Below are positions 42,241-55,131 of a DNA stretch of 64,000 nucleotides, one piece after another. The notes under the pieces are model-generated. The model was given only the letters and a program-made list of their open reading frames with translations, had not been told where the DNA came from and made no database searches. Source of the stretch: Avena insularis. Its lineage: Eukaryota; Streptophyta; Magnoliopsida; Poales; Poaceae. A program made the position numbers and the translations under genes. Location of the stretch: assembly GCA_023614405.1 (NCBI GenBank), contig CM042688.1, positions 73,580,253-73,644,252 of the forward strand, read 5' to 3'. How positions within the stretch are numbered: position 1 is the first letter of the stretch; every line of letters begins with the position of its first letter.

Positions 42241-45200
42241 TTTCACAAACCACATATGGATCCACCAGTGTCATTGCATGTGTGTTCTTTCCACAAACCA
42301 CACGTGGATCGACCAGTGGTCATTGCATGTGTGTTCTTTCCACAAACCACACATGGATCCCCCTGAGTCATTGCATGTGTGTTCTTTCCACAAACCACAT
42401 ATGGATCAACCAGTGTCATTGCATGTGTGTTCTTTCCACAAACCACATATGGATCTACTAGAGTCATTGCATGTGTGTTCTTTTCACAAACCACATATGG
42501 ACCCACTAGAGTCATTGCATGTGTGTTCTTATACTAAAACCAACACTAGAGTCATTGCATGTGTGTTCTTTTCACAAAGCACATATGGATCCACTAGTGG
42601 CATTGCATGTGTGTTATTTCCACAAACCACACATGGATCAACCAGTGGTCATTGCATGTGTGTTCTTTCCACAAACCACACATGGATCAACCAGTGTCAT
42701 TGCATGTGTGTTCTTTCCACAAACCACATATGGATCAACCAGTGGTCATTGCATGTGTGTTCTTTTCCACAAACCACATATGGATCCACTAGAGTCATTG
42801 CATGTGTGTTCTTTTCACAAACCACATATGGACCCACTAGAGTCATTGCATGTGTGTTCTTATACTAAAACTAGCACTAGAGTCATTGCATTTGTGTTCT
42901 TTTCACAAACCACATATGGATCCACTAGTGTCATTGCATGTGTGTTCTTTCCACAAACCACACGTGGATCGACCAGTGGTCATTGCATGTGTGTTCTTTG
43001 CACAAACCACACATGGATCCCCTTGAGTCATTGCATGTGTGTTCTTTCCACAAACCACATATGGATCAACTAGTGTCATTGCATGTGTGTTCTTATACCA
43101 AAACCAGCACTAGAGTCATTGCATGTGTGTTCTTATACTAAAACCAGCACTAGAGTCATTGCATGTGTGTTCTTATACTAAAACCAGCAGTAGAGTCATT
43201 GCATGTGTGTTCTTTCCACAAACCACACATGGATCAACCAGTGGCATTGCATGTATGTTCTTTCCACGAACCACATATGGATCAACCAGTGGTTATTGCA
43301 TGTGTGTTCTTTTCCACAAACCACATATGGATGCACTAGAGTCATTGCATGTGTATTCTTTTCACAAACCACATATGGACCCTCTAGAGTCATTGCATGT
43401 GTATTCTTTTCACAAACCACATATGGACCCACTAGAGTCATTGCATGTGTGTTCTTATACTAAAACCAGCACCAGAGTCATTGAATGTGTGTTCAATACT
43501 AAAACTAGCACTAGAGTAATTGCATGTGTGTTCTTTCCAGAAACCACACATGGATCCACTAGTGGCATTGCATGTGTGTTCTTTCCACAAACCACACATG
43601 GATTAACCAGTGGTCATTGCATGTGTGTTCTTTCCACAAACCACTCATGGATCCCCCTGAGTCATTGCATGTGTGTTCTTTTCACAAACCACATATGGAT
43701 CAACCAGTGTCATTGCATGTGTGTTCTTATACTAAAACAAGCACTAGAGTCATTGCATGTGTGTTCTTTTCACAAACCACATATAGATCCACCAATGTCA
43801 TTGCATGTGTATTCTTTCCACAAACCACACATGGATCGACCAGTGGTCATTGCATGTGTGTTCTTTCCACAAACCACACATGGATCCTCCTGAGTCATTG
43901 CATGTGTGTTATTTCCATAAACCACATATGGATCAACCAGTGTCATTGCATGTGTGTTCTTATACCAAAACCAGCACTAGAGTCATTGCATGTGTGTTCT
44001 TATACTAGAACCAGCACTAGAGTTATTGCATGTGTGTTCTTTCCACAAACCACACATGGATCAACCAGTGTCATTGCATGTGTGTTCTCTTCCACAAACC
44101 ACATATGGATCCACTAGAGTCATTGCATGTGTGTTCTTTTCACAAACCACATATGGACCCACTAGAGTCATTGCATGTGTGTTCTTATACTAAAACTAGC
44201 ACTAGAGTCATTGCATTTGTGTTCTTTTCACAAACCACATATGGATCCACTAGTGTCATTGCATGTGTGTTCTTTCCACAAACCACACGTGGATCGACCA
44301 GTGGTCATTGCATGTGTGTTCTTTCCACAAACCACACATGGATCCCCCTGAGTCATTGCATGTGTGTTCTTTCCACAAACCACATATGGATCAACCAGTG
44401 TCATTGCATGTGTGTTCTTTCCACAAACCACATATGGATCTACTAGAGTCATTGCATGTGTGTTCTTTTCACAAACCACATATGGACCCACTAGAGTCAT
44501 TGCATGTGTGTTCTTATACTAAAACCAACACTAGAGTCATTGCATGTGTGTTCTTTTCACAAAGCACATATGGATCCACTAGTGGCATTGCATGTGTGTT
44601 ATTTCCACAAACCACACATGGATCAACCAGTGGTCATTGCATGTGTGTTCTTTCCACAAACCACACATGGATCAACCAGTGTCATTGCATGTGTGTTCTT
44701 TCCACAAACCACATATGGATCAACCAGTGGTCATTGCATGTGTGTTCTTTTCCACAAACCACATATGGATCCACTAGAGTCATTGCATGTGTGTTCTTTT
44801 CACAAACCACATATGGACCCACTAGAGTCATTGCATGTGTGTTCTTATACTAAAACTAGCACTAGAGTCATTGCATTTGTGTTCTTTTCACAAACCACAT
44901 ATGGATCCACTAGTGTCATTGCATGTGTGTTCTTTCCACAAACCACACGTGGATCGACCAGTGGTCATTGCATGTGTGTTCTTTGCACAAACCACACATG
45001 GATCCCCCTGAGTCATTGCATGTGTGTTCTTTCCACAAACCACATATGGATCAACCAGTGTCATTGCATGTGTGTTCTTATACCAAAACCAGCACTAGAG
45101 TCATTGCATGTGTGTTCTTATACTAAAACCAGCACTAGAGTCATTGCATGTGTGTTCTTATACTAAAACCAGCAGTAGAGTCATTGCATGTGTGTTCTTT

Positions 45201-46000
45201 CCACAAACCACACATGGATCAACCAGTGGCATTGCATGTATGTTCTTTCCACGAACCACATATGGATCAACCAGTGGTTATTGCATGTGTGTTCTTTTCC
45301 ACAAACCACATATGGATGCACTAGAGTCATTGCATGTGTATTCTTTTCAGAAACCACATATGGACCCTCTAGAGTCATTGCATGTGTATTCTTTTCACAA
45401 ACCACATATGGACCCACTAGAGTCATTGCATGTGTGTTCTTATACTAAAACCAGCACCAGAGTCATTGAATGTGTGTTCAATACTAAAACTAGCACTAGA
45501 GTAATTGCATGTGTGTTCTTTCCAGAAACCACACATGGATCCACTAGTGACATTGCATGTGTGTTCTTTCCACAAACCACACATGGATTAACCAGTGGTC
45601 ATTGCATGTGTGTTCTTTCCACAAACCACTCATGGATCCCCCTGAGTCATTGCATGTGTGTTCTTTTCACAAACCACATATGGATCAACCAGTGTCATTG
45701 CATGTGTGTTCTTATACCAAAACCAGCACTAGAGTCATTGCATGTGTGTTCTTATACTAGAACCAGCACTAGAGTTATTGCATGTGTGTTCTTTCCACAA
45801 ACTACACATGGATCAACCAGTGTCATTGCATGTGTGTTCTTTCCACAAACCACATATGGATCAACCAGTGGTCATTGCATGTGTGTTCTTTTCAACAAAC
45901 CACATATGGATCCACTAGAGTCATTGCATCTGTATTCCTTTCACAAACCTCATATGGACCCACTAGAGTCATTGCATGTGTGTTCTTATACTAAAACCAG
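42240..46000 (+). repeat. Higher-order repeat with 1985-bp period
   Basis: Landmarks 42243, 42519, 42607, 42938, 43123, 43203 and 43572 recur at 44228, 44504, 44592, 44923, 45108, 45188 and 45557 (all +1985). The match weakens after about 45700. Confidence 0.82.
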
Positions 46001-47279
46001 CACTAGAGTCATTGCATGTGTGTTCTTATACTAAAACTAGCACTAGAGTAATTGCATGTGTGTTCTTTCCACAAACCACACATGGATCCACTAGTGGCAT
46101 TGCATGTGTGTTCTTTCCACAAACCACACATGGATCCACTAGTGGCATTGCATGTGTGTTCTTTCCACAAACCACACATGGATTGACCAGTGGTCATTGC
46201 ATGTGTGTTCTTTCCACAAACCACACATGGATCAACCAGTGTCATTGCATGTGTGTTCTTTCCACAAACCACATATGGATCAACCAGTGGTCATTGCATG
46301 TGTGTTCTTTCCACAAACCACATATGGATCAACCAGTGGACATTGCATGTGTGTTCTTTTCCACAAACCACATATGGATCCACTAGAGTACTTGCATCTG
46401 TATTCTTTTCACAAACCACATATGGACCCACTAGAGTCATTGCATGTGTGTTCTTATACTAAAACCAACACTAGAGTCATTGCATGTGTGTTCTTTTCAC
46501 AAACCACATATGGATCCACCAGTGTCATTGCATGTGTGTTCTTTCCACAAACCACACACGGATCATCCAGTGGTCATTGCATGTGTGTTCTTTACACAAA
46601 CCACACATGGATCAACCAGTGTCATTGCATGTGTTTTCTTTCCACAAACCACATATGGATCAACCAGTGGTCATTGCATGTGTGTTCTTTTCCACAAACC
46701 ACATATGGATCCACTAGAGTCATTGCATGTGTGTTCGTTTCACAAACCACATATGGACCCACTAGAGTCATTGCATGTGTGTTCTTATACTAAAACAAGC
46801 ACTAGAGTCATTGCATGTGTGTTCTTTTCACAAACCACATATGGATCCACCAATGTCATTGCATGTGTGTTCTTTCCACAAACCACACATGGATCGACCA
46901 GTGGTAATTGCATGTGTGTTCTTTCCACAAACCACACATGGATCCTCCTGAATCATTGCATGTGTGTTCTTTCCACAAACCAGATATGGATCAACAAGTG
47001 TCATTGCATGTGTGTTCTTATACCAAAACCAGCACTAGAGTCATTGCATGTGTGTTCTTATACTAGAACCAGCACTAGAGTCATTGCATGTGTGTTCTTT
47101 CCACAAACCACACATTGATCAACCAGTGTCATTGCATGTGTGTTCTTTCCACAAACCACATATGGATCAACCAGTGGTCATTGCATGTGTGTTCTTTTCC
47201 ACAAACCACATATGGATCCACTAGAGTCATTGCATCTGTATTCTTTTCACAAACCACATATGGACCCACTAGAGTCATT

Positions 47280-50200
47280 GCATGTGTGTTCTTATACTAA
47301 AACCAGCACTAGAGTCATTGCATGTGTGTTCTTATACTAAAACTAGCAGTAGAGTAATTGCATGTGTGTTCTTTCCACAAACAACACATGGATCCACTAG
47401 TGGCATTGCATGTGTGTTCTTTCCACAAACCACACATGGATTGACCAGTGGTCATTGCATGTGTGTTCTTTCCACAAACCACACATGGATCAACCAGTGT
47501 CATTGCATGTGTGTTCTTTCCACAAACCACATATGGATCAACCAGTGGTCATTGCATGTGTGTTCTTTCCACAAACCACATATGGATCAACCAGTGGTCA
47601 TTGCATGTGTGTTCTTTTCCACAAACCACATATGGATCCACTAGAGTCATTGCATTTGTATTCTTTTCAAAAACCACATATGGACCCACTAGAGTCATTG
47701 CATGTGTGTTCTTATACTAAAACCAACACTAGAGTCATTGCATGTGTGTTCTTTTCACAAACCACATATGGATCCACCAGTGTCATTGCATGTGTGTTCT
47801 TTCCACACACCACAGATGGATCCATTAGTGGCATTTCATGTGTGTTCTTTCCACAAACAACACATGGATTGACCAGTGGTTATTGCTTGTGTGTTCTTTC
47901 CACAAACCACACATGGACTCCCTTGAGTCATTGCATGTGTGTTCTTTTCACAAACCACATATGGATCAACCAGTGTCATTGCATGTGTGTTCTCTTCCAC
48001 AAACCACATATGGATCCACTAGAGTCATTGCATGTGTGTTCTTTTCACAAACCACATATGGACCCACTAGAGTCATTGCATGTGTGTTCTTATACTAAAA
48101 CTAGCACTAGAGTCATTGCATTTGTGTTCTTTTCACAAACCACATATGGATCCACTAGTGTCATTGCATGTGTGTTCTTTCCACAAACCACACGTGGATC
48201 GACCAGTGGTCATTGCATGTGTGTTCTTTCCACAAACCACACATGGATCCCCCTGAGTCATTGCATGTGTGTTCTTTCCACAAACCACATATGGATCAAC
48301 CAGTGTCATTGCATGTGTGTTCTTATACCAAAACCAGCACTAGAGTCATTGCATGCGTGTTCTTATACTAAAACCAGCACTAGAGTCATTGCATGTGTGT
48401 TCTTTCCACAAACCACACATGGATCAACCAGTGGCATTGCATGTCTGTTCTTTCCACGAACCACATATGGATCAACCACTGGTTATTGCATGTGTGTTCT
48501 TTTCCACAAACCACATATGGATGCACTAGAGTCATTGCATGTGTATTCTTTTCACAAACCACATATGGACCCACTAGAGTCATTGCATGTGTGTTCTTAT
48601 ACTAAAACCAGCACCAGAGTCATTGAATGTGTGTTCAATACTAAAACTAGCACTAGAGTAATTGCATGTGTGTTCTTTCCAGAAACCACACATGGATCCA
48701 CTAGTGGCATTGCATGTGTGTTCTTTCCACAAACCACACATGGATTAACCAGTGGTCATTGCATGTGTGTTCTTTCCACAAACCACACATGGATCCCCCT
48801 GAGTCATTGCATGTGTGTTCTTTTCACAAACCACATATGGATCAACCAGTGTCATTGCATGTGTGTTCTTTCCACAAACCACATATGGATCCACTAGAGT
48901 CATTGCATGTGTGTTCTTTCCACAAACCACATATGGACCCACTAGAGTCATTGCATGTGTGTTCTTATACTAAAACCAACACTAGAGTCATTGCAAGTGT
49001 GTTCTTTTCACAAACCACATATCGATCCACCACTGCCATCGCATGTGTGTTCTTTCCACAAACCACACATGAATCGACCAGTGGTCATTACATGTGTGTT
49101 CTTTCCACAAACCACACATGGATCCACTAGTGGTCATTGTGTGTTTTTTACACAAACCACACATGGATCCCCCTGAGTCATTGCATGTGTGTTCTTTTCA
49201 CAAACCACATATGGATCAACCAGTGTCATTGCATGTGTGTTCTTTCCACAAACCACATATGGATCCACTAGAGTCATTGCATGTCTGTTCTTTTCACAAA
49301 CCACATATGGACCCACTAGAGTCATTGCATGTGTGTTCTTATACTAAACCAGCACTAGAGTCATTGCATGTGTGTTCTTTTCACAAACCACATATGGATC
49401 CACCAGTGTCATTGCATGTGTGTTCTTTCCACAAACCACACATGGATCAACCAGTGTCATTGCATGTGTGTTCTTTCCACAAACCACATATGGATCAACT
49501 AGTGGTCATTGCATGTGTGTTCTTTTCCACAAACCACATATGGATCCACTAGAGTCATTGCATGTGTGTTCTTTTCACAAACCACATATGGACCCACTAG
49601 AGTCATTGCATGTGTGTTCTTATACTAAAACAAGCACTAGAATCATTGCATGTGTGTTCTTTTCACAAACCACATATGGATCCATAAATGTCATTGCATG
49701 TGTATTCTTTCCACAAACCACACATGGATCGACCAGTGGTCATTGCATGTGTGTTCTTTCCACAAACCACACATGGATCCTCCTGAGTCATTGCATGTGT
49801 GTTGTTTCCACAAACCACATATGGATCAACCAGTGTCATTGCATGTGTGTTCTTATACTAAAACCAGCACTAGAGTCATTGCATGTGTGTTCTTATACTA
49901 AAACCAGCACTAGAGTCATAGCATGTGTGTTCTTTTACTAAAACCAGCACTAGACTCATTGCATGTGTGTTCTTTCCACAAACCACACATGGATCAACCA
50001 GTGTCATTGCATGTGTGTTCTTTCCACAAACCACATATAGATCAACCAGTGGTCATTGCATGTGTGTTCTTTTCTACAAACCACATATGTATCCACTAGA
50101 GTCATTACATGTGTGTTCTTTTCCACAAACCACATATGTATCCACTAGAGTCATTGCATGTGTGTTCTTTCCACAAACCACATATGGATCAACCAGTGTC

Positions 50201-53200
50201 ATTGCATGTGTGTTCTTATACTAAAACCAGCACTAGAGTCATTGCATGTGTGTTCTTATACTAAAACCTGCACTAGAGTCATTGCATGTGTGTTCTTTTA
50301 CTAAAACCAACACTAGAGTCATTGCATGTGTGTTCTTTCCACAAACCACACATGGATCAACCAGTGTCATTGCATGTGTGCTCTTTCCACAAACCACATA
50401 TGGATCAACCAATGGTCATTGCATGTGTGTTCTTTCCACAAACGACACATGGATCCACTAGAGTCATTGCATGTGTTCTTTTCACAAACCACATATGGAC
50501 CCACTAGAGTCATTGCATGTGTGTTCTAATACTAAAACTAGCACTAGAGTCATTGCATTTGTGTTCTTTTCACAAACCACATATGGATCCACTAGTGTCA
50601 TTGCATGTGTGTTCTTTCCACAAACCACACGTGGATCGACCAGTGGTCATTGCATGTGTGTTCTTTCCACAAACCACACATGGATCCCCCTGAGTCATTG
50701 CATGTGTGTTCTTTCCACAAACCACATATGGATCAACCATTGTCATTGCATGTGTGTTCTTATACCAAAACCAGCACTAGAGTCATTGCATGCGTGTTCT
50801 TATACTAAAACCAGCACTAGAGTCATTGCATGTGTGTTCTTTCCACAAACCACACATGGATCAACCAGTGGCATTGCATGTCTGTTCTTTCCACGAACCA
50901 CATATGGATCAACCAGTGGTTATTGCATGTGTGTTCTTTTCCACAAACCACATATGGATGCACTAGAGTCATTGCATGTGTATTCTTTTCACAAACCACA
51001 TATGGACCCACTAGAGTCATTGCATGTGTGTTCTTATACTAAAACCAGCACCAGAGTCATTGAATGTGTGTTCAATACTAAAACTAGCACTAGAGTAATT
51101 GCATGTGTGTTCTTTTCACAAACCACATATGGATCAACCAGTGTCATTGCATGTGTGTTCTTTCCACAAACCACATATGGATCCACTGGAGTCATTGCAT
51201 GTCTGTTCTTTTCAGAAACCACATATGGACCCACTAGAGTCAAATCAGGTGTGTTCTTATAATAAAACACCACTAGAGTCATTGCATGTGTGTTCTTTTC
51301 ACAAACCACATATGGATCCACCAGTGTCATTGCATGTGTGTTCTTTCCACAAACCACACATGGTTCAACCAGTGTCATTGCATGTGTGTTCTTTCCACAA
51401 ACCACATATGGATCAACCAGTGGTCATTGCATGTGTGTTCTTTTCCACAAACCACATATGGATCCACTAGAGTCATTGCAGGTGTGTTCTTTTCACAAAC
51501 CACATATGGACCCACTAGAGTCATTGCATGTGTGTTCTTATACTAAAACAAGCACTAGAATCATTGCATGTGTGTTCTTTTCACAAACCACATATGGATC
51601 CACCAATGTCATTGCATGTGTATTCTTTCCACAAACCACACATGGATCGACCAGTGGTCATTGCATGTGTGTTCTTTCCACAAACCACACATGGATCCTC
51701 CTTGAGTCATTGCATGTGTGTTCTTTCCACAAACCACATATGGATCAACCAGTGTCATTGCATGTGTGTTCTTATACTAAACCAGCACTAGAGTCATTGC
51801 ATGTGTGTTCTTTTCACAAACCACATATGGATCCACCAGTGTCATTGCATGTGTGTTCTTTCCACAAACCACACATGGATCAACCAGTGTCATTTTATGT
51901 GTGTTCTTTCCACAAACCACATATGGATCAACTAGTGGTCATTGCATGTGTGTTCTTTTCCACAAACCACATATGGATCCACTAGAGTCATTGCATGTGT
52001 GTTCTTTTCACAAACCACATATGGACCCACTAGAGTCATTGCATGTGTGTTCTTATACTAAAACAAGCACTAGAATCATTGCATGTGTGTTCTTTTCACA
52101 AACCACATATGGATCCACCAATGTCATTGCATGTGTATTCTTTCCACAAACCACACATGGATCGACCAGTGGTCATTGCATGTGTGTTCTTTCCACAAAC
52201 CACACATGGATCCTCCTGAGTCATTGCATGTGTGTTGTTTCCACAAACCACATATGGATCAACCAGTGTCATTGCATGTGTGTTCTTATACTAAAACCAA
52301 CACTAGAGTCATTGCATGTGTGTTCTTATACTAAAACCAGCACTAGAGTCATAGCATGTGTGTTCTTTTACTAAAACCAGCACTAGACTCATTGCATGTG
52401 TGTTCTTTCCACAAACCACACATGGATCAACCAGTGTCATTGCATGTGTGTTCTTTCCACAAACCACATATAGATCAACCAGTGGTCATTGCATGTGTGT
52501 TCTTTTCTACAAACCACATATGTATCCACTAGAGTCATTACATGTGTGTTCTTTCCACAAACCACATATGTATCCACTAGAGTCATTGCATGTGTGTTCT
52601 TTCCACAAACCACATATGGATCAACCAGTGTCATTGCATGTGTGTTCTTATACTAAAACCAGCACTAGAGTCATTGCATGTGTGTTCTTATACTAAACCT
52701 CGCACTAGAGTCATTGCATGTGTGTTCTTTTACTAAAACCAACACTAGAGTCATTGCATGTGTGTTCTTTCCACAAACCACACATGGATCAACCAGTGTC
52801 ATTGCATGTGTGCTCTTTCCACAAACCACATATGGATCAACCAATGGTCATTGCATGTGTGTTCTTTTCCACAAACCACATATGGATCCACTAGAGTCAT
52901 TGCATGTGTGTTCTTTTCACAAACCACATATGGACCCACTAGAGTCATTGCATGTGTGTTCTAATACTAAAACTAGCACTAGAGTCATTGCATTTGTGTT
53001 CTTTTCACAAACCACATATGGATCCACTAGTGTCATTGCATGTGTGTTCTTTCCACAAACCACACATGGATCCCCCTGAGTCATTGCATGTGTGTTCTTT
53101 CCACAAACCACATATGGATCAACCATTGTCATTGCATGTGTGTTCTTATACCAAAACCAGCACTAGAGTCATTGCATGCGTGTTCTTATACTAAAACCAG

Positions 53201-54780
53201 CACTAGAGTCATTGCATGTGTGTTCTTTCCACAAACCACACATGGATCAACCAGTGGCATTGCATGTCTGTTCTTTCCACGAACCACATATGGATCAACC
53301 AGTGGTTATTGCATGTGTGTTCTTTTCCACAAACCACATATGGATGCACTAGAGTCATTGCATGTGTATTCTTTTCACAAACCACATATGGACCCACTAG
53401 AGTCATTGCATGTGTGTTCTTATACTAAAACCAGCACCAGAGTCATTGAATGTGTGTTCAATACTAAAACTAGCACTAGAGTAATTGCATGTGTGTTATT
53501 TCCAGAAACCACACATGGATCCACTAGTGGCATTGCATGTGTGTTCTTTCCACAAACCACACATGGATTAACCAGTGGTCATTGCATGTGTGTTCTTTCC
53601 ACAAACCACACATGGATCCCCCTGAGTCATTGCATGTGTGTTCTTTTCACAAACCACATATGGATCAACCAGTGTAATTGCATGTGTGTTCTTTCCACAA
53701 ACCACATATGGATCCACTGGAGTCATTGCATGTCTGTTCTTTTCAGAAACCACATATGGACCCACTAGAGTCATTGCATGTGTGTTCTTATACTAAACCA
53801 GCACTAGAGTCATTGCATGTGTGTTCTTTTCACAAACCACATATGGATCCACCAGTGTCATTGCATGTGTGTTCTTTCCACAAACCACACATGGATCAAC
53901 CAGTGTCATTGCATGTGTGTTCTTTCCACAAACCACATATGGATCAACCAGTGGTCATTGCATGTGTGTTCTTTTCCACAAACCACATATGGATCCACTA
54001 GAGTCATTGCAGGTGTGTTCTTTTCACAAACCACATATGGACCCACTAGAGTCATTGCATGTGTGTTCTTATACTAAAACAAGCACTAGAATCATTGCAT
54101 GTGTGTTCTTTTCACAAACCACATATGGATCCACCAATGTCATTGCATGTGTATTCTTTCCACAAACCACACATGGATCGACCAGTGGTCATTGCATGTG
54201 TGTTCTTTCCACAAACCACACATGGATCCTCCTTGAGTCATTGCATGTGTGTTCTTTCCACAAACCACATATGGATCAACCAGTGTCATTGCATGTGTGT
54301 TCTTATACTAAAACCAGCACTAGAGTCATTGCATGTGTGTTCTTATACTAAAACCAGCACTAGAGTCATAGCATGTGTGTTCTTTTACTAAAACCAGCAC
54401 TAGAGTCATTGCATGTGTGTTCTTTACACAAACCACACATGGATCAACCAGTGTCATTGCATGTGTGTTCTTTCCACAAACCACAGATAGATCAACCAGT
54501 GGTCATTGCATGTGTGTTCTTTTCTACAAACCACATATGTATCCACTAGAGTCATTACATGTGTGTTCTTTTCCACAAACCACATATGCATCCACTAGAG
54601 TCATTGCGTGTGTGTTCTTTCCACAAACCACATATGGATCAACCAGTGTCATTGCATGTGTGTTCTTATACTAAAACCAGCACTAGAGTCATTGCATGTG
54701 TGTTCTTATACTAAAACCAGCACTAGAGTCATTGCATGTGTGTTCTTTTACTAAAACCAACACTAGAGTCATTGCATGTG
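47280..54780 (+). repeat. Higher-order repeats with about 2.4-kb period, near the right end of the array
   Basis: 48386 recurs at 50823 (+2437) and 53209 (+2386). 49372 and 49925 recur at 51805 and 52358 (+2433). 51290 and 51528 recur at 53821 and 54059 (+2531). The start (47282-47900) repeats 41392-42010 at +5890. A 40-bp unit variant with TTCTTTTACTAAAACC is confined to this part (for example about 49930, 50290, 52365 and 54380). Confidence 0.78.
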
Positions 54781-55125
54781 TGTTCTTTCCATAAACCACA
54801 CATGGATCAACCAGTGTCATTGCATGTGTGCTCTTTCCACAAACCACATATGGATCAACCAATGGTCATTACATGTGTGTTCTTTTCCACAAACCACATA
54901 TGGATCCACTAGAGTCATTGCATGTGTGTTCTTTTCACAAACCACATATGGATCCACCACTGCCATCGCATGTGTGTTCTTTCCACAAACCACACATGGA
55001 TCGACCAGTGGTCATTTGTAAGATCCCTCCTTATTAAAGGAAAAGATCCCTGTGATTGCAATGCTAGTCCCTGGATCAATGCTAGCATCCACAGTTTAAG
55101 ATGAAGTACACAGATACAAAGGTCG

Positions 55126-55131
55126 TTTATT
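55126..55131 (-). other. Putative polyadenylation signal AATAAA in LTR
   Basis: TTTATT on the plus strand reads AATAAA in LTR sense, about 110 bp before the LTR end, a position similar to that in the solo LTR. Confidence 0.3.

Larger units (their letters stand above)
19301..55016 (+). repeat. Satellite array, block 2 (48/49-bp and 40-bp units)
   Basis: This is the same satellite, orientation and unit types as 1185-14457, running 35.7 kb without other sequence. It is the continuation of block 1 across the solo LTR. It ends where the minus-strand chromovirus LTR begins at 55017, inside a unit (after GTGGTCATT). Larger repeats within it are listed separately. No unit in inverted orientation was seen. 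Confidence 0.97.

Noticed and set aside
47410..48897. A 495-codon open frame of 16-residue repeats (and hundreds of similar frames on both strands)
   Set aside because: The satellite unit is 48 bp, exactly 16 codons, and lacks stops in several frames on both strands. Frames shift at every 40- or 49-bp unit, and there is no start context, promoter or conserved product.
1185..55016. Centromeric satellite with CENP-B box
   Set aside because: No CENP-B-box-like sequence is seen in the unit and the unit length is atypical. Location cannot be judged from sequence alone.
1185..55016. Satellite derived from the LTR sequence
   Set aside because: I found no stretch of the LTRs resembling the 48-bp unit. 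The target duplication shows the LTR came into pre-existing satellite.
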